Shown piece after piece: positions 1 to 11,605 of a stretch of 64,000 nucleotides of DNA. The stretch covers positions 13,214,944 to 13,278,943 of the forward strand of contig OZ025243.1 in NCBI GenBank assembly GCA_964019155.1. Direction: 5' to 3'. Every line of letters starts with the position of its first letter. Position 1 is the stretch's first letter. The translations under genes and the position numbers were made by a program. The notes under the pieces were generated by a model. It was not told where the DNA came from, did not search any database, and worked only from the letters and a program-made list of their open reading frames with translations. The stretch is from Osedax fenrisi (taxonomy: Eukaryota > Annelida > Polychaeta > Sabellida > Siboglinidae).

Positions 1-531
1 GAATCTGTAAATGGTAAATATAAAGTTAAATGATATTTATTGAAATTATATTAATCCTAAATTAATTATATTGAAGATAATAATGATTATGAAGTAAGTG
101 AACAAATTTCAGAAGAACATAATCCTGAATTGCAAACTAATACTCACACTGGTATGTCATATACATATTGTTAAATAGTAGATTAATTTAAAAATAAAGA
201 ATATAAATTAATCTATTATGTATAAATTTATATTAGAAAATTAAAATTTATATTGATTATGCAATAAAGTAATTGAATTAAAAATTATAAAACCACATAT
301 TTAATTATTTTACAGAAGAGCAACAACCATCATCATCATGTCAACAAAATAGACTAAATCTGAAGCCGTTTGAGGAATTATGTGACCGATACAATATACC
401 TGATAGGAAGGGTGCTGCGATTGCATCTATGGCAATAATGTCGACAACAATGGACACGACAACAAGTATATAATTGATAGATGTAAATTAAGAAGAGAAA
501 GAATAAAGCAAGAAAAATCAATGCAGATATA

Positions 532-1390
532 CACTGTTAGAAATTAGGGGTAAACTAGAAGTCTCACAGGGGTAAACTAGCTAGGAGCAGTAGTTTACCC
601 CTAAGGGTAACTTATAATATGTTTTAATTTACCCCTGAGAGCATCATAGTTTACCCCTGAGAGCATCATAGTTTACCCTTGATATAATCGTAGTTTACCC
701 CTGAGAGCATCGTAGTTTACCCCTGAGAGCATCGTAGTTTACCCCTGACAGCATCATAGTTTACCCCTGACAGCATCGTAGTTTACCCCTGACAGCATCG
801 TAGTTTACCCCTGAGAGCATCGTAGTTTACCCCTGAGAGCATCGTAGTTTACCCCTGATAGCATCGTAGTTTACCCCTGAGAGCATCGTAGTTTACCCCT
901 GAGAGCATCGTAGTTTACCCCTGAGAGCATCGTAGTTTACCCCTGATAGCATCGTAGTTTACCCCTGACAGCATCGTAGTTTACCCCTGAGAACATCGTA
1001 GTTTACCCCTGACAGCATCGTAGTTTACCCTTGAGAGCATCGTAGTTTACCACTGAGAGCATCGTAGTTTACCCCTGATAGCATCATAGTTTACCCCTGA
1101 GAACATCGTAGTTTACCCCTGAGATCATCGTAGTTTACCCCTGATAGCATCGTAGTTTACCCCTGAGAGCATCGTAGTTTACCCCTGAGAACATCGTAGT
1201 TTACCCTTAAGCGCATTGTAGTTAACCCCTGATCATATCGTATCATATCATATCGTATAGATGCCTTAGTTTATTGTCCTTATATCTGTATCTTAGTTTA
1301 CATCTGAATTTATCATAATACATTATTATATTCATTTATAAGCTATCTATATATAGATTATTATTTTATCCATATTTATCCATATTTTAT
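532..1390. repeat. 22-bp minisatellite inside a TA-flanked transposon remnant
   Basis: From about 640 to 1240 a 22-bp unit (agtttacccctgagagcatc plus gt) is repeated about 27 times with single-base variants such as gacagc, gatagc and gaacat. The left edge starts at 532 with CACTGTTAGAAAT after a TA, followed by two units in the opposite orientation (ggggtaaacta at 546-585). That left end matches the termini of the element at 32000-35045. No matching right end is visible, so the right limit is approximate. Confidence 0.75.
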
Positions 1391-1954
1391 CCTACATTTA
1401 TTTTATATTTTGATGGACGAAATGATATAACTAGATTAAGAAATGGAACAAACAAAAAATAAGAACACATAACGTTATTGAGTGAGCCGGGAAATAAATA
1501 TATAGGACACATTTCTCCACATAAATCGACATCTATTGAAATATATTCATCAATAATAAAGAAACTTGATGGAAAACTAAAAGAATTATTAATTGTAGTA
1601 ACAGATGGTGCATGTGTAAATACAGGAAAATATAATGGGGTAATACGAAAACTTGAAGAATATTCTACTCACAAAGTACACTGGGCCGTTAGCAAAAAAT
1701 AATATATATTTATATATAAACATAATCTCATAAAACTGTTTTAATCATATATAATTATATTATTTTCAAATCACTATATTACTATAGTGGTATATATAAT
1801 GGTCAACATTTTATTTATATACATATAAATATATATATTAATTTGAAGACATTTAATATTAGTATCAATATCGTTAATATACTATATTATACTAAACTAC
1901 ACTATATATTATATAAAGTATTACCTCATTATCTTGTTCCATTAGCTTTTTAAC

Positions 1955-2115
1955 TGGGGGAATGTGGGAGCGTTATTTTTTAACAAATAATCTCCATGCC
2001 TCCTGTCCAGTCTTTGATATTGTCTATCCACATCTTATTTGGCCGGCCTCGCTCTCTTTTACCTTCTATATTGTCTTGTAGGTTTCGTTTGTATGGCCCC
2101 TTTGGTCTGGTGACA
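1955..2115 (-). pseudogene. 3' fragment of an RTE-like LINE (end of the EN-RT ORF)
   Basis: On the minus strand this short, less AT-rich stretch reads GKRERGRPNKMWIDN followed by IKDWTG and a stop. This is the tail commonly found at the C-terminus of invertebrate endonuclease-reverse transcriptase proteins of the RTE type. The piece is 5'-truncated and lies in the intron of the gene fragment around it. Nothing else of the element remains. Confidence 0.6.
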
Positions 2116-2419
2116 TGACTATATAAAGTATACCATATATAATATCAAAAAATATAATAATAATTAATAACAATTAATTTTAAAAATAATAATACTATTA
2201 GGCAATTAATATAACCTATGTTAGTTATTTATGAAATGTTTCATATGTTATTGTTATAGATCAAATAATTCAATATAAATTAATTATTTAAAATAATATA
2301 TCTTATCATAAACACAAATTACACTAGTCTAATATTTATTTAACAATAATTTGTTATAAAAAACTAACAACCCATATATATATATTATAAAAATTATATT
2401 CAACACAACTTTATATATA

Positions 2420-2790
2420 GGGGATGGAATGAGGTAGCGGCCAAGAACTGAGTAGTGGTCATTTTAATAAACGCATAAATAGTCCTAAATATGATAAAAA
2501 GTTCTATATACAATAATTAAATATCAAATTGTCGGTAATTTAAAAAAAAAATAATTAATTAATCTAATTTATTACGTAATAATTTGTTTTCAAATTTTAA
2601 CAAAAACATGAATATTTATATATACTTATTTATGTATGTAAGGTGTGTGTGTATGTAATTAAATCATTAATTAAATCAAATTAAGGTGCGTATGCATCAT
2701 AAATATAATTATTGAATATTAAATAATTAAAAAAATATAAATCGAATACATTACGAGACACCTATTACATATTCTTATACTAGCGGCCAC
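2420..2790. mobile_element. Possible small TA-flanked inverted-repeat element
   Basis: The left edge, ggggatggaatgaggtagcg followed by gcc, is preceded by TA and resembles the left end of the element at 6126 (ggggacggaagggtattgtg). A second ggccac motif, inverted, lies near 2780. The right end is not clearly matched, so the limits are approximate. Confidence 0.35.
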
Positions 2791-3796
2791 TATTTATAGA
2801 TATTTGATTATATTATAAACATATTTGTTTACAGATTTGTCAACTACATATGAATGAATTACCCCTTAGAAAACTATTTATTTTTATAGATGGCAAACAT
2901 ATTGGACCTACCCCATTTTCAGGAGAAATAGGGAAACAATTAAAGTCTCTGCAAAAATTAGATATAATTAATTTTGAAAAAATCACATTCAAAATTAATT
3001 TTACAACAAAAAATAACTGCGATGCAGATTATTTATATAAAATATGTAAATGCATAGATGCAGGAGTGGTAGATGATACTTTAAAAAATGGGGAACCAGG
3101 AAAAATGCACCATGCCAGATGGTTAACTCTGGCAAATAATATATTAAGGCTATACATATCGACAACTAATCCAACTAAAAATTTAAATATAATAGCAAAC
3201 TACATTGTAAGAATATATGCGCCGTCATATTTTACAATAAAAAAAACCCTACTATATCTGATGCCACAACAAATTTATTTTATATTATACAAAATTCAAG
3301 ATACATCGATATACAATATAGAGATATCATTGATGAGAGCATATCAAATAACTGTTTCTATGCTCATTCAGAGAGTGTTTTACTAAGCATGTTAAAAGAC
3401 AAGGAAATAGATATTAGAAGAAAAGCAATTAAAATTATAATAGATATCAGAAAAAATAATAATACAAATATTATAACTTTTGAATTACCAAATATAAATT
3501 TTAATGCAGATTACTATTATGAAATAAATTTTAATATAAATATATAAGAATCAAGGTTAACTTATAATATTGAAGATAGTACACTCAATAATTACCTGAA
3601 TATGAATTTTGAAGAAATTACTTTTGAATATCCATGTCATAATCAAGCCGTCGAGAGATGTATTCAAGATGTCAGGCAGGTTTCTCAAATGACAACAGGT
3701 GAACAATCTAGAGATGGGATAATATTGAATATGATCAAATCACGAACATCGATGCCAACATTTAATACAAAAAAAGATTTTGTTTACAATAATTAA

Positions 3797-5054
3797 TTAA
3801 AAAATATAACTTCATTAAATATTTATGTCCGTGTATTTATTTTTTGATCATATTTTACTTTCCATTATATAATATTTTATTTATAACTATATAGTATTGT
3901 ATATAATAACGTATATTTTTATTATCTGTTATTTATTTTTGTTATTATAATAATTTTGTTAACAAGTATTATATTAATGATTGAAATTATTATGATAATT
4001 TTCAATATAGATCTCCTATAATATAATAATAAATATAAATAATAACCTTTAATCCTATTTCTTTGTAGTACAACTTATTATTCGCAAATAATTGTCCAAC
4101 ACGACTTCTATCGAATCTAAGGAATTCAATACCTACATAATTATATAGTGCAATATTAAAATAATAATATTTAAATTTTATATAATTTATTTTAATATAC
4201 ACATCTAACATGTATATAATTTAAATATAATTTTCTTTACAACTTTTAAATTAATATACATATCTAAAACAATACCATTAATCATTTAAATATAAATATT
4301 TATATATTCTAAATTAATATTATATATTATAATAATGTAGGTTCCTATTGTAAGTAGAACGCAATGTATTTAAATATAAGAAATTGAATATAGAATTGTT
4401 TATAATAAATTTACTTTTAAAGACACAGTACTATCTCACAAAATTGAAAATATTCAAATGAAATTATTTAAATCTATACTTAATTATTTGAAAAGTGTTA
4501 GGGTACGCTTTTGCTTGCATCTTAGAGCTCCTGTAAACTTTTATACATTTTTAGTTAAATTCATTTAAATCGCTCGACAAAACATACTACTAAATTATCT
4601 GTTATGTACATATCTAAAAATATAGTTACACCTATATAATGGGTGTGTCGAAATATTGTTATATATTTTGTGAGTGTTCCATTATTCAACTTTATTCCGA
4701 GAAAAATATGAGTGCTTAGGTGGATCCGTTAATTAATTTGACTTGGCTGTACCTTGACCAAATAAAAGTTGGTCTAGCGAGTTAAATAATTTATATTGTG
4801 TATATACATATCATTAAACATATATAATTTAATAAATGGAAGAGTAATAACGTGTATACAAATATAATAATTGTATAGATATACTATTATTATTTAACTA
4901 GTTCACACCAAGAAGTAGTCAGATTATCTGGAAGATATTTCACGATATTATTCGGATATTAGCGAGAATGTGTATAGGCTAATTTTTTTTATTTAGAACA
5001 GATAATGGATTTGACAATATTACGTACTTTTATTGTAAATATGCTAGTGATAGA
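3797..5054. other. AT-rich, no gene seen
   Basis: Only short reading frames with low-complexity translations appear on either strand. I see no repeated block or transposon end here. Confidence 0.6.
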
Positions 5055-5580
5055 AAATAATATTATTAAGTGTATATATCTACAATATTATATTATATAT
5101 TATTATGATATATTGTATTTATAGTATATCATTATATTGTTATTATAATATTATATTGTTATATTCACTATAAATTAAATTAATTAAATAGATGATATAT
5201 ATAAAATAAATTCATTATTGTGGATATCCGTGGCGAAATATCTGCTAGATAATATTGCTATATAGTTGGTATGATGGCATCTCTACATGTATATACTATA
5301 TAATATACTCTATGATATATTGTAAAAAATAATATTATTAAGTGTATATATCTAAAATATTATATTATATATTATGATATATTGTATTTTGTAGTATATC
5401 ATTATATTTGTATTATAATATTATATAGTTATATTACTATACATTAATTAAATAGATGATATTATTAAATAAAATAATTTTTGTGGATATCCGTGGCGAA
5501 ATATCTGCTAGATAATATTGTTATATAGTTGGTGTGGAGGCAGCTCTACATGTATATACCATATAATATACTATATTATA
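5055..5580. repeat. 262-bp tandem duplication
   Basis: Two adjacent copies share a well-conserved core (gtggatatccgtggcgaaat followed by atctgctagataatatt) at 5220 and 5482. The AT-rich parts around the core have diverged by small indels. Confidence 0.75.
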
Positions 5581-6198
5581 TATTGTATATTAAATAAGCA
5601 TAATGTAATTATAATTAACAGATAGTTAAATAAATATAATTATAATATATCATATTGTTTAATAAATATCATATTTTAATTATTTAAATATTATTTAATA
5701 TGGAAAATTATTTTATGGTGTAAGTATTATACTTAGTATATAATATTGTATATTTTAATTTATTTAACTATGTAATTTTAAATTTCATTAAATTAATTAA
5801 ATTTAATAAAAACAATTTTAAATTCAAGTTATAATAATAGGTCTACATTATATTGGTGAATTAATAATTAATTATGTCATAATACTTATGACATAATGAA
5901 TTACAGTAATTATTACTAATCAATGATTAGATAATAATTATAATAGATAAAATTATCATAATTTTAATAAATAATCGTTATTTATTGAATTTTAATGACA
6001 TTTGTTAATTTACTAATATATTTAATTACGTGTAATATATCAAATGTGTAATATATAATATTTAGACTTCAAATATATAAAATATAAGCTATACAAACCG
6101 TATTATTATCAAAACAAACAACGTAGGGGACGGAAGGGTATTGTGGCCGATGCGGGTATTGTGGCCGATAACGATATTTCAAGAACCATTATAGTTAT

Positions 6199-6348
6199 TG
6201 TAATAACTGCCTATTATGAGTATAACTAACCTAGTTGATATCCAGGACCAGAATGTATGTATCATCTAAAGATACATATAATGGGTGTGGCTTAGCGTCA
6301 TACCCGAATAGGCAGCTACAAAGTGACAGCCTATAATATATTACTACA
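6199..6348 (-). repeat. 3' LTR of the gypsy-type element
   Basis: 150 bp, TG...CA on the plus strand, 149 of 150 bases identical to the other LTR by direct comparison. It contains the short inverted motif tatgtatcatctaaagatac. Confidence 0.95.
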
Positions 6349-6360
6349 TATCCCTTCTTA
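6349..6360 (-). other. Polypurine tract
   Basis: Directly inside the 3' LTR the coding strand reads TAAGAAGGGATA, the purine run expected as plus-strand primer. Confidence 0.6.
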
Positions 6361-6482
6361 AGATTAATAATATTCGAATACCTTGATGATTATATTTAAC
6401 TAAAATAATAATAATAATAATAATAATGAACTAAATAATGAACAACACATAAATAATATACCCACCACCCTCTTCCCGTATC

Positions 6483-8095
6483 TTAGTTAATCTCTATTAA
6501 TCGATCAGGTGGTTTTAAAATTCTTCCTGACCGAGTTACGTAAGAGGTATTCTTTAATGGTATAATCATTTGTCTATTACGTCTTATAAACCTTTTGTCG
6601 GTATCTAAGACATATGATCGATCACTCTCTGGAGATCTATATGCTATTTTGGCTACTTTCCGTAGATCTTTAACAAATACTTCTTCGTTGTTCTCTAGTT
6701 CTCTCTTTTCTATAGTATACTTATTGTCTCGGTATTTCTTATTGTTTTCTTTATTTTCTTTATTAAATTTAATAAATTTCGGTTGATTAATTCTTCTTAA
6801 TCCTTTCGGTATCTCAGGTACCGTTGTATTCAGTCTTCTCCCCATTAATAATTCAGCAGGCGATATTCCAAAGCTTAAAGGTGTGCTTCTATAAGCCAAT
6901 AATCCTAAGTATGGATCATCTTCTTTACTTAATATATTCTTTATTGTTTGAACTCCCCTTTCTGCAACTGAATTTCCTTGAGGGTGCTTGGGTGATGACG
7001 TAATATGTTGAAAACTGTAACTTTGGGAGAATTCTTAAAATTCTTTGCTGGAAAACTATCTTCCGTTATCAGAAACGACAGTCTCTGGTATTCCATGTCT
7101 TGAAAATATAGATTTCATTGATAGAATAACTGTTTCTGATAGTTCATTCTTCAGCAACATAGTTTCAATATATCTCGAGTAATAGTCTACTATTATTAGA
7201 TATTTCTTATCTTTAAAGGTATAAATATCAGTTCCAACAATCTCCCAAGCTTTCTTTGGTACAGGTATTATTTTCATAGGTTCTCTTGTTGTCCTACTAT
7301 TCATTAAACAAGTTCTACAGTTTCTTACCATTCTTTCTACATCTCTACTAATCCCAAACCACCACACACATTCTCGTGCTCTTGCTTGACATTTTGATAT
7401 ACCTTGGTGTCCTACATGTAGTTCACTTAAAATGACTTGCTGATATGTTCTAGGGATGACTAACCTATTCTGGTAGGTTAGACACCCTTTCATCATGCTT
7501 AAGTTTGCAGTATTTTCATAATACTTGCTTAGATCAATATTCTTACGGTCTTTATACGACCATCCATTACATATTTTACTAATAACTTCTTTTATTATTA
7601 CGTCATCCTCTTGGATTTTTCTTATTTTATTGAGTTTTACTGACTCACCAGGAACAAAAGTAGATTCTACTAGTTGATTTACTTCAATTTCAAGTATATT
7701 AGAAGTACTTGTCGTCTTAGAAGGATATCTTGATAAAGCATCAGCTCCAATATTTAATTTTCCAGGTATATATACCATTTCTACCGAATATCTCATCAAA
7801 CGTATTCTAAATCTTTGTATCCTTATAGGGATCTTTTCTACTTCTTTCCATCCTAACAGGGTAATCAAAGGTTTGTGGTCAGTCTCTACAACTATAGGTG
7901 CTCCACAAATATAATAGTTAAACTTCTCGAGAACCCAAACGACTCCTAAAGCTTCTTTTTCAATCACTGAATAATTCTTTTCAGCACTGGTTAAGGATCT
8001 ACTAGCGGATCCAATCATTCTTCTGTTTCCTTCCGAATCAATTTGGGAAAGAACAGCCCCGATTCCTTGATTACAAGCATCTGTCTAATCATAGT
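6483..8095 (-). pseudogene. Gypsy pol: RNase H and integrase portion
   Basis: This part reads in a different frame from Gag-RT because of a one-base loss at about 8086-8087. RNase H has TDACNQG at its start, EKEALGVVW, ETDHKPL and GADALSR. The integrase follows with the zinc site (HVGHQG... and CRTC), GTDIYTF for the first Asp, SDNG for the second, and SVAERG for the catalytic Glu. The C-terminal domain has SDRSYVLDTDKRFIRRNRQM. There are two in-frame stops, TAG at 7056-7058 and TAA at 7035-7037, both right after the SDNG motif. The frame closes at 6483. All catalytic residues are present, so decay is recent. Confidence 0.9.
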
Positions 8096-10237
8096 TTTTT
8101 TCTTTGGGTCGAAGTGCGCTAATATAGGAGGTTCATTAAACATTTTTTTTAGTTTCTCAAAACTAATTTCTTGATCTCTATCCCAAAACCATCCAATATC
8201 TTTTTTCAATAGCTCTCTGATTGGTTCACTGACGGTAGCTATTTCATGATTAAATCTTGAATATTGGTTAATCAATCCCAGGAAACTTCTTACTGCTTTT
8301 ACACAATCTGGCACTGGAAAATCTCTAATTCCTTGAATTTTTTCTCCAGCTTATATCCCATCCCCACTGATTTTAAATCCTAAAAATTCTACTTTTATAG
8401 AACCAAATGAACATTTCTCTCTGTTTAATGTAATTCCTGCTTTACTTATTTTATTCAATACTGCATCTAGTCTTGTATCATGTTCTTCTTTATTTTCACC
8501 CATAACTAGTACATCGTCCATGTGTATCACCACTCCTTTGCAATCTTTTAGAATTCTGTCCATCTCTCTACAGAAAATTTCAGGGGCTGATGTAAGTCCA
8601 AAAGGTAGTTTTTTATAATAACACCGTCCCCATGGCGTTAAGAATGTTGTCAATTTCTGTGAGCTTTCCTCTAAGGGTATTTGCCAAAACCCTGAGTTTG
8701 CGTCTAGCTTACTGAATATTTTGCCCTTAATCTTGGCTAAGCTACTTTCAACTGTTTCCATCGGATATACTTCCCTCTTTACAGTTTTGTTGAATTTCGT
8801 CATATCGGTGCATATACGAATCTTCCCGTTTCCCTTGATGGCCACTACCATTGGGCTACACCAATCTGTTGGACTATTGGCTTCTTCTATGACGTTTAAA
8901 CTCATCATCATATCTAGTTCTTCCTTAACTTTTTCTTGTTGGTGTATGGGTACTGGTCTTGGTACATATATAGAAGTTGGTTTAATATTATCGTTCATCT
9001 CTATCTTATATGTATATTCTAAGCTTCCTAAACCTTCAAAAAGTCTATTATCGATTTCATCAATTAGTTTTACTATTCCAAGTCCTACTGATAATCTTCT
9101 GGATAATAGCCCTACAGTTTGTTTTTCTAGTATAAATATCTCTTATTTCATTGATTTTCCTTTATAGGTGACAATCGATTCAAAACATCCTATAACTTCT
9201 ATATGAGTATTATTAGGACCTTTAAGAATTGTTGTCGATTGTCTCATCTGGGGTAAAGATTTGCTAAACGGTATCACTGTAACTCTAGCACCTGTATCTA
9301 TTTTTAAAGATACTTGTTCTTGGTAACTTCCTATTTGAAGTCCTACTCTTCTTGTCCAATCTTCCTCTTTTTGATTTATACTTTCCTTTATTTCGCCTAG
9401 GAACTTTATGTGTTCCTTTATAATTTCATTCGTTTCTCTGCAATTGTTTTTACAACATATTGCCCAATGTCCAATTTTCTTACATTTCATACATTTTTGA
9501 TTATACGCTCTACATTGTTTTGGTGGATGCTCTAAATTACATCTTCCACACTTCTTGTTATTTTTCGTTTCGATGTTGTGCGTTTTCTTTTTATTTTCGA
9601 ATTTCTTGTATTTTCTCGTTTTATCTTTGATGTAATCTATACTTTCCTTAGCATCGTGATTAATCGCCTTAACTTGTAATATACTAGTTTCTTTTATTTT
9701 AACTGTTTCTACAATCTTTTCTGCGGTTAACTCATACTGAGCAGCCTCTTGCAAAAATCTTTGCCTTAGATTTTCATCTGTCATTCCTATTATTAATCTG
9801 TCCTTAATGAGGGAATCTTTCAGATCCTGGAATTCGCATGTTTTTGCCAAATTCTTCAGTTCCGAATAATATAATTCTATTGATTCTCCTTCGGTTTGAT
9901 CTCTTTTGAAAAAAACATATCTCTCGTATGTTGTATTTTTCTTTGGTGTGAAATAACTTTCAAACTTATTCTTGATCCATTCTAGATCTTCTTTGCCTTT
10001 TATAGTTATCTTTTTTTCATTTTCCGTTCTTTCAAAGGTTTATTCTTTAAATGAGTTAAATATTTCTACTCCGTCTGGACCTATAATATTTAGGAATATT
10101 GCTACCTTGACTTTATCCTTCTTTTCTTCCAGCTCTGCTGCACATTCATATATTTCAAAGGCTTGAATCCATCTCTTCCATTCTATAGCACTGGTATTAT
10201 CTGTATTTAATTTCTCGGGTATTCTGTACTCTGACAT
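8015..10237 (-). pseudogene. Gypsy gag-pol: Gag, protease and reverse transcriptase portion
   Basis: One continuous frame starts at ATG 10237 (MSEYRIPEKL), so Gag and Pol are fused. Gag includes FESYFTPKK and, around 9460-9560, two zinc knuckles (CGRCNLEHPPKQC and CMKCKKIGHWAICC). Protease has DTGA near 9290. RT covers about 8350-9000 with the usual blocks, including LDANSGFWQIPL and LPFGLTSAPEIF; its catalytic box reads HMDD rather than YxDD. In-frame TAA stops lie at 10040-10042, 9143-9145 and 8351-8353. A one-base loss near 8086 moves the rest of Pol into the neighbouring frame. Products would act in cytoplasmic virus-like particles. The assignment is secure; activity of this copy is very unlikely. 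Confidence 0.92.
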
Positions 10238-10257
10238 CTCTCCTTACAATAATTAAC

Positions 10258-10760
10258 AATAATAATCACAATATAATATATAATAATTATAATAATTCGC
10301 AATATAATATATAATAATTATAATAATTCGCAATATAAAATATAATAATTATAATATTAATTTTTACTAATATTCTCCGTATGTAATTATATAGGAATAT
10401 AATATAATCATATTATATTATACTACAGAATATGTAATAATATGTAATAACTAAATATAAACTACATATATATATAATATAATCACTAATTTAAAAAATA
10501 TCTAGATGTTCTATATATTAAATAAATTCACTAATTTATAAAATATATTTTATACCTAGATATATCTAGGTTTCTATAGAAATAAATAAATTCACTAATT
10601 TATAAAATATCTAGTTTTTTTTTTTTTTTTTTTTTTATAGAAATAAATAAATTCACTGATTTATAAAATATCTAGGTTTTCTATAGAAATAAATAAATTC
10701 ACTGATTTATAAAGTATCTAGGTTTTCTATAGAAATAAATAAATCCACTGATTTATAAAA
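10258..10760. repeat. Tandem repeats in the gypsy 5' leader
   Basis: Between Gag and the primer-binding site lie two short arrays. About three units of ataatatataataattataa plus ttcgca occur at 10265-10370. About five units built on attcactgatttataaaata plus tctaggttttctatagaa occur at 10526-10760, spaced 46 bp in the last three. One unit carries a 20-base T run at 10615-10636. Confidence 0.75.
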
Positions 10761-11074
10761 TCTGATATATATACTAAATATTTATACTTTTAATATGTAT
10801 AAATTTATTCTCTAAATATATATATTTATATATATATATTACTTTTCCTACCACTTTATATGGTATACTATATCTAAGGTATAATATATATATATATAAA
10901 TATACTATATTATATAGTATATAATAATAACACAATACTATGTAATAATATATAATATTAATAATAATTCACTGATTTATATTAATATTTAATATAGCTA
11001 ATTTATATATAATATGTTATAAATGTTATAAATACACTGATTTATATGATATATGTTATAGGGTTCTTAATTAA

Positions 11075-11088
11075 GCCCGCTGTCACCA
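11075..11088 (-). other. Primer-binding site
   Basis: Immediately inside the 5' LTR the coding strand reads TGGTGACAGCGGGC. It begins with TGG, complementary to a tRNA CCA end, with no gap to the LTR. I cannot name the tRNA from sequence alone. Confidence 0.7.
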
Positions 11089-11238
11089 TGTAATAACTGC
11101 CTATTATGAGTATAACTAACCTAGTTGATATCCAGGACCAGAATGGATGTATCATCTAAAGATACATATAATGGGTGTGGCTTAGCGTCATACCCGAATA
11201 GGCAGCTACAAAGTGACAGCCTATAATATATTACTACA
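11089..11238 (-). repeat. 5' LTR of the gypsy-type element
   Basis: 150 bp, the partner of the LTR at 6199-6348. The site duplication GTTAT follows at 11239-11243. Confidence 0.95.
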
Positions 11239-11605
11239 GTTATCAAAAAATGATATATACGAAAAATGTAGATAATTGAATTCTAAGAATGATAGTGTAC
11301 ATCATTTTTTATTTATATCAATATTAATTATTGATTTTCGCTTAGAGAATAAAATCAAATAATCGTAATTTTTATCGAAAAAAAACGTAAGGTTTACCTT
11401 ATTTTATAGGCAAGTTATTGAATAAAATTATGTATTTTTAATATATTCAGTTAAGGTAATAAATAATATATCAGATTACATTTATAACAATATTCAATAA
11501 TAACATAATGACATAGTAATCTGTTATTTAAACCAACGAGTGCGATGCGGCTATTGTGGCCTATGCGTGGTGGGTATTATGGCCGATTAATAACCAATCA
11601 GCATC

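Larger units (their letters stand above)
61..3796 (+). pseudogene. Decayed copy of a multicopy invertebrate protein family (VNTG / NELPLR motifs)
   Basis: Exon pieces lie at 61-151, 316-531, about 1411-1688 and 2835-3796. The first intron (152-315) is GT-AG and phase 1. The third junction joins phase 0 codons across 1689-2834 and brings HWA next to ICQLH. Visible motifs in order are CDRYNIPDRKGAAIAS, CKLRRERIK, FDGRND, SEPGNKYIGHISP, DGACVNTG, HMNELPLR, FSGEIGK, MHHARWLTLAN, YPCHNQAVERC and EQSRDG. From memory these follow, in the same order, an uncharacterised protein repeated in many invertebrate genomes; I know no proven function and claim none. This copy is broken: a frameshift near 470, a TAA just before EHITLL, a frameshift in an A-run near 3240, and a TAA at 3545-3547. 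A minisatellite-bearing element splits it after 531, and the last intron holds a LINE fragment. Family assignment is fairly sure; the exact exon limits are less so. Confidence 0.65.
6199..11238 (-). mobile_element. Complete Ty3/gypsy-type LTR retrotransposon, inactivated
   Basis: Two direct 150-bp LTRs (6199-6348 and 11089-11238) begin TGTAATAACTGCC and end TTACTACA. They differ at one position (t or g near 6256). The same 5 bases, GTTAT, flank both sides (6194-6198 and 11239-11243). The order Gag, protease, RT, RNase H, integrase on the minus strand is that of the Ty3/gypsy group. The single LTR difference points to a recent insertion, yet the coding part has five in-frame stops and one frameshift, so this copy cannot make a full polyprotein. 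Confidence 0.93.
6126..11605. mobile_element. Older inverted-repeat element, interrupted by the gypsy element
   Basis: The left part (6126-6198) starts after a TA with ggggacggaagggtattgtg and carries the motif GGGTATTGTGGCCGAT twice. The right part resumes at 11244 and ends with related motifs (ctattgtggcc, gggtattatggccgat) near 11545-11590. Relatives lie at 23545-23829 and, in reverse, at 50200-50573. The 50-kb relative continues across the position where the gypsy element sits here, which supports the nesting. The right terminus is not cleanly defined. Confidence 0.6.

Noticed and set aside
640..1240. CRISPR-like regular repeats
   Set aside because: There are no unique spacers; the 22-bp units are contiguous. 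It is a minisatellite in eukaryotic DNA.
6483..10237. Reassigned code with TAA/TAG as glutamine
   Set aside because: LINE D has over 1300 codons with no internal TAA or TAG and ends at TAA. The membrane-protein gene also has none, and the LINE A stop at 17391 sits where Lys is expected. The standard code fits better.
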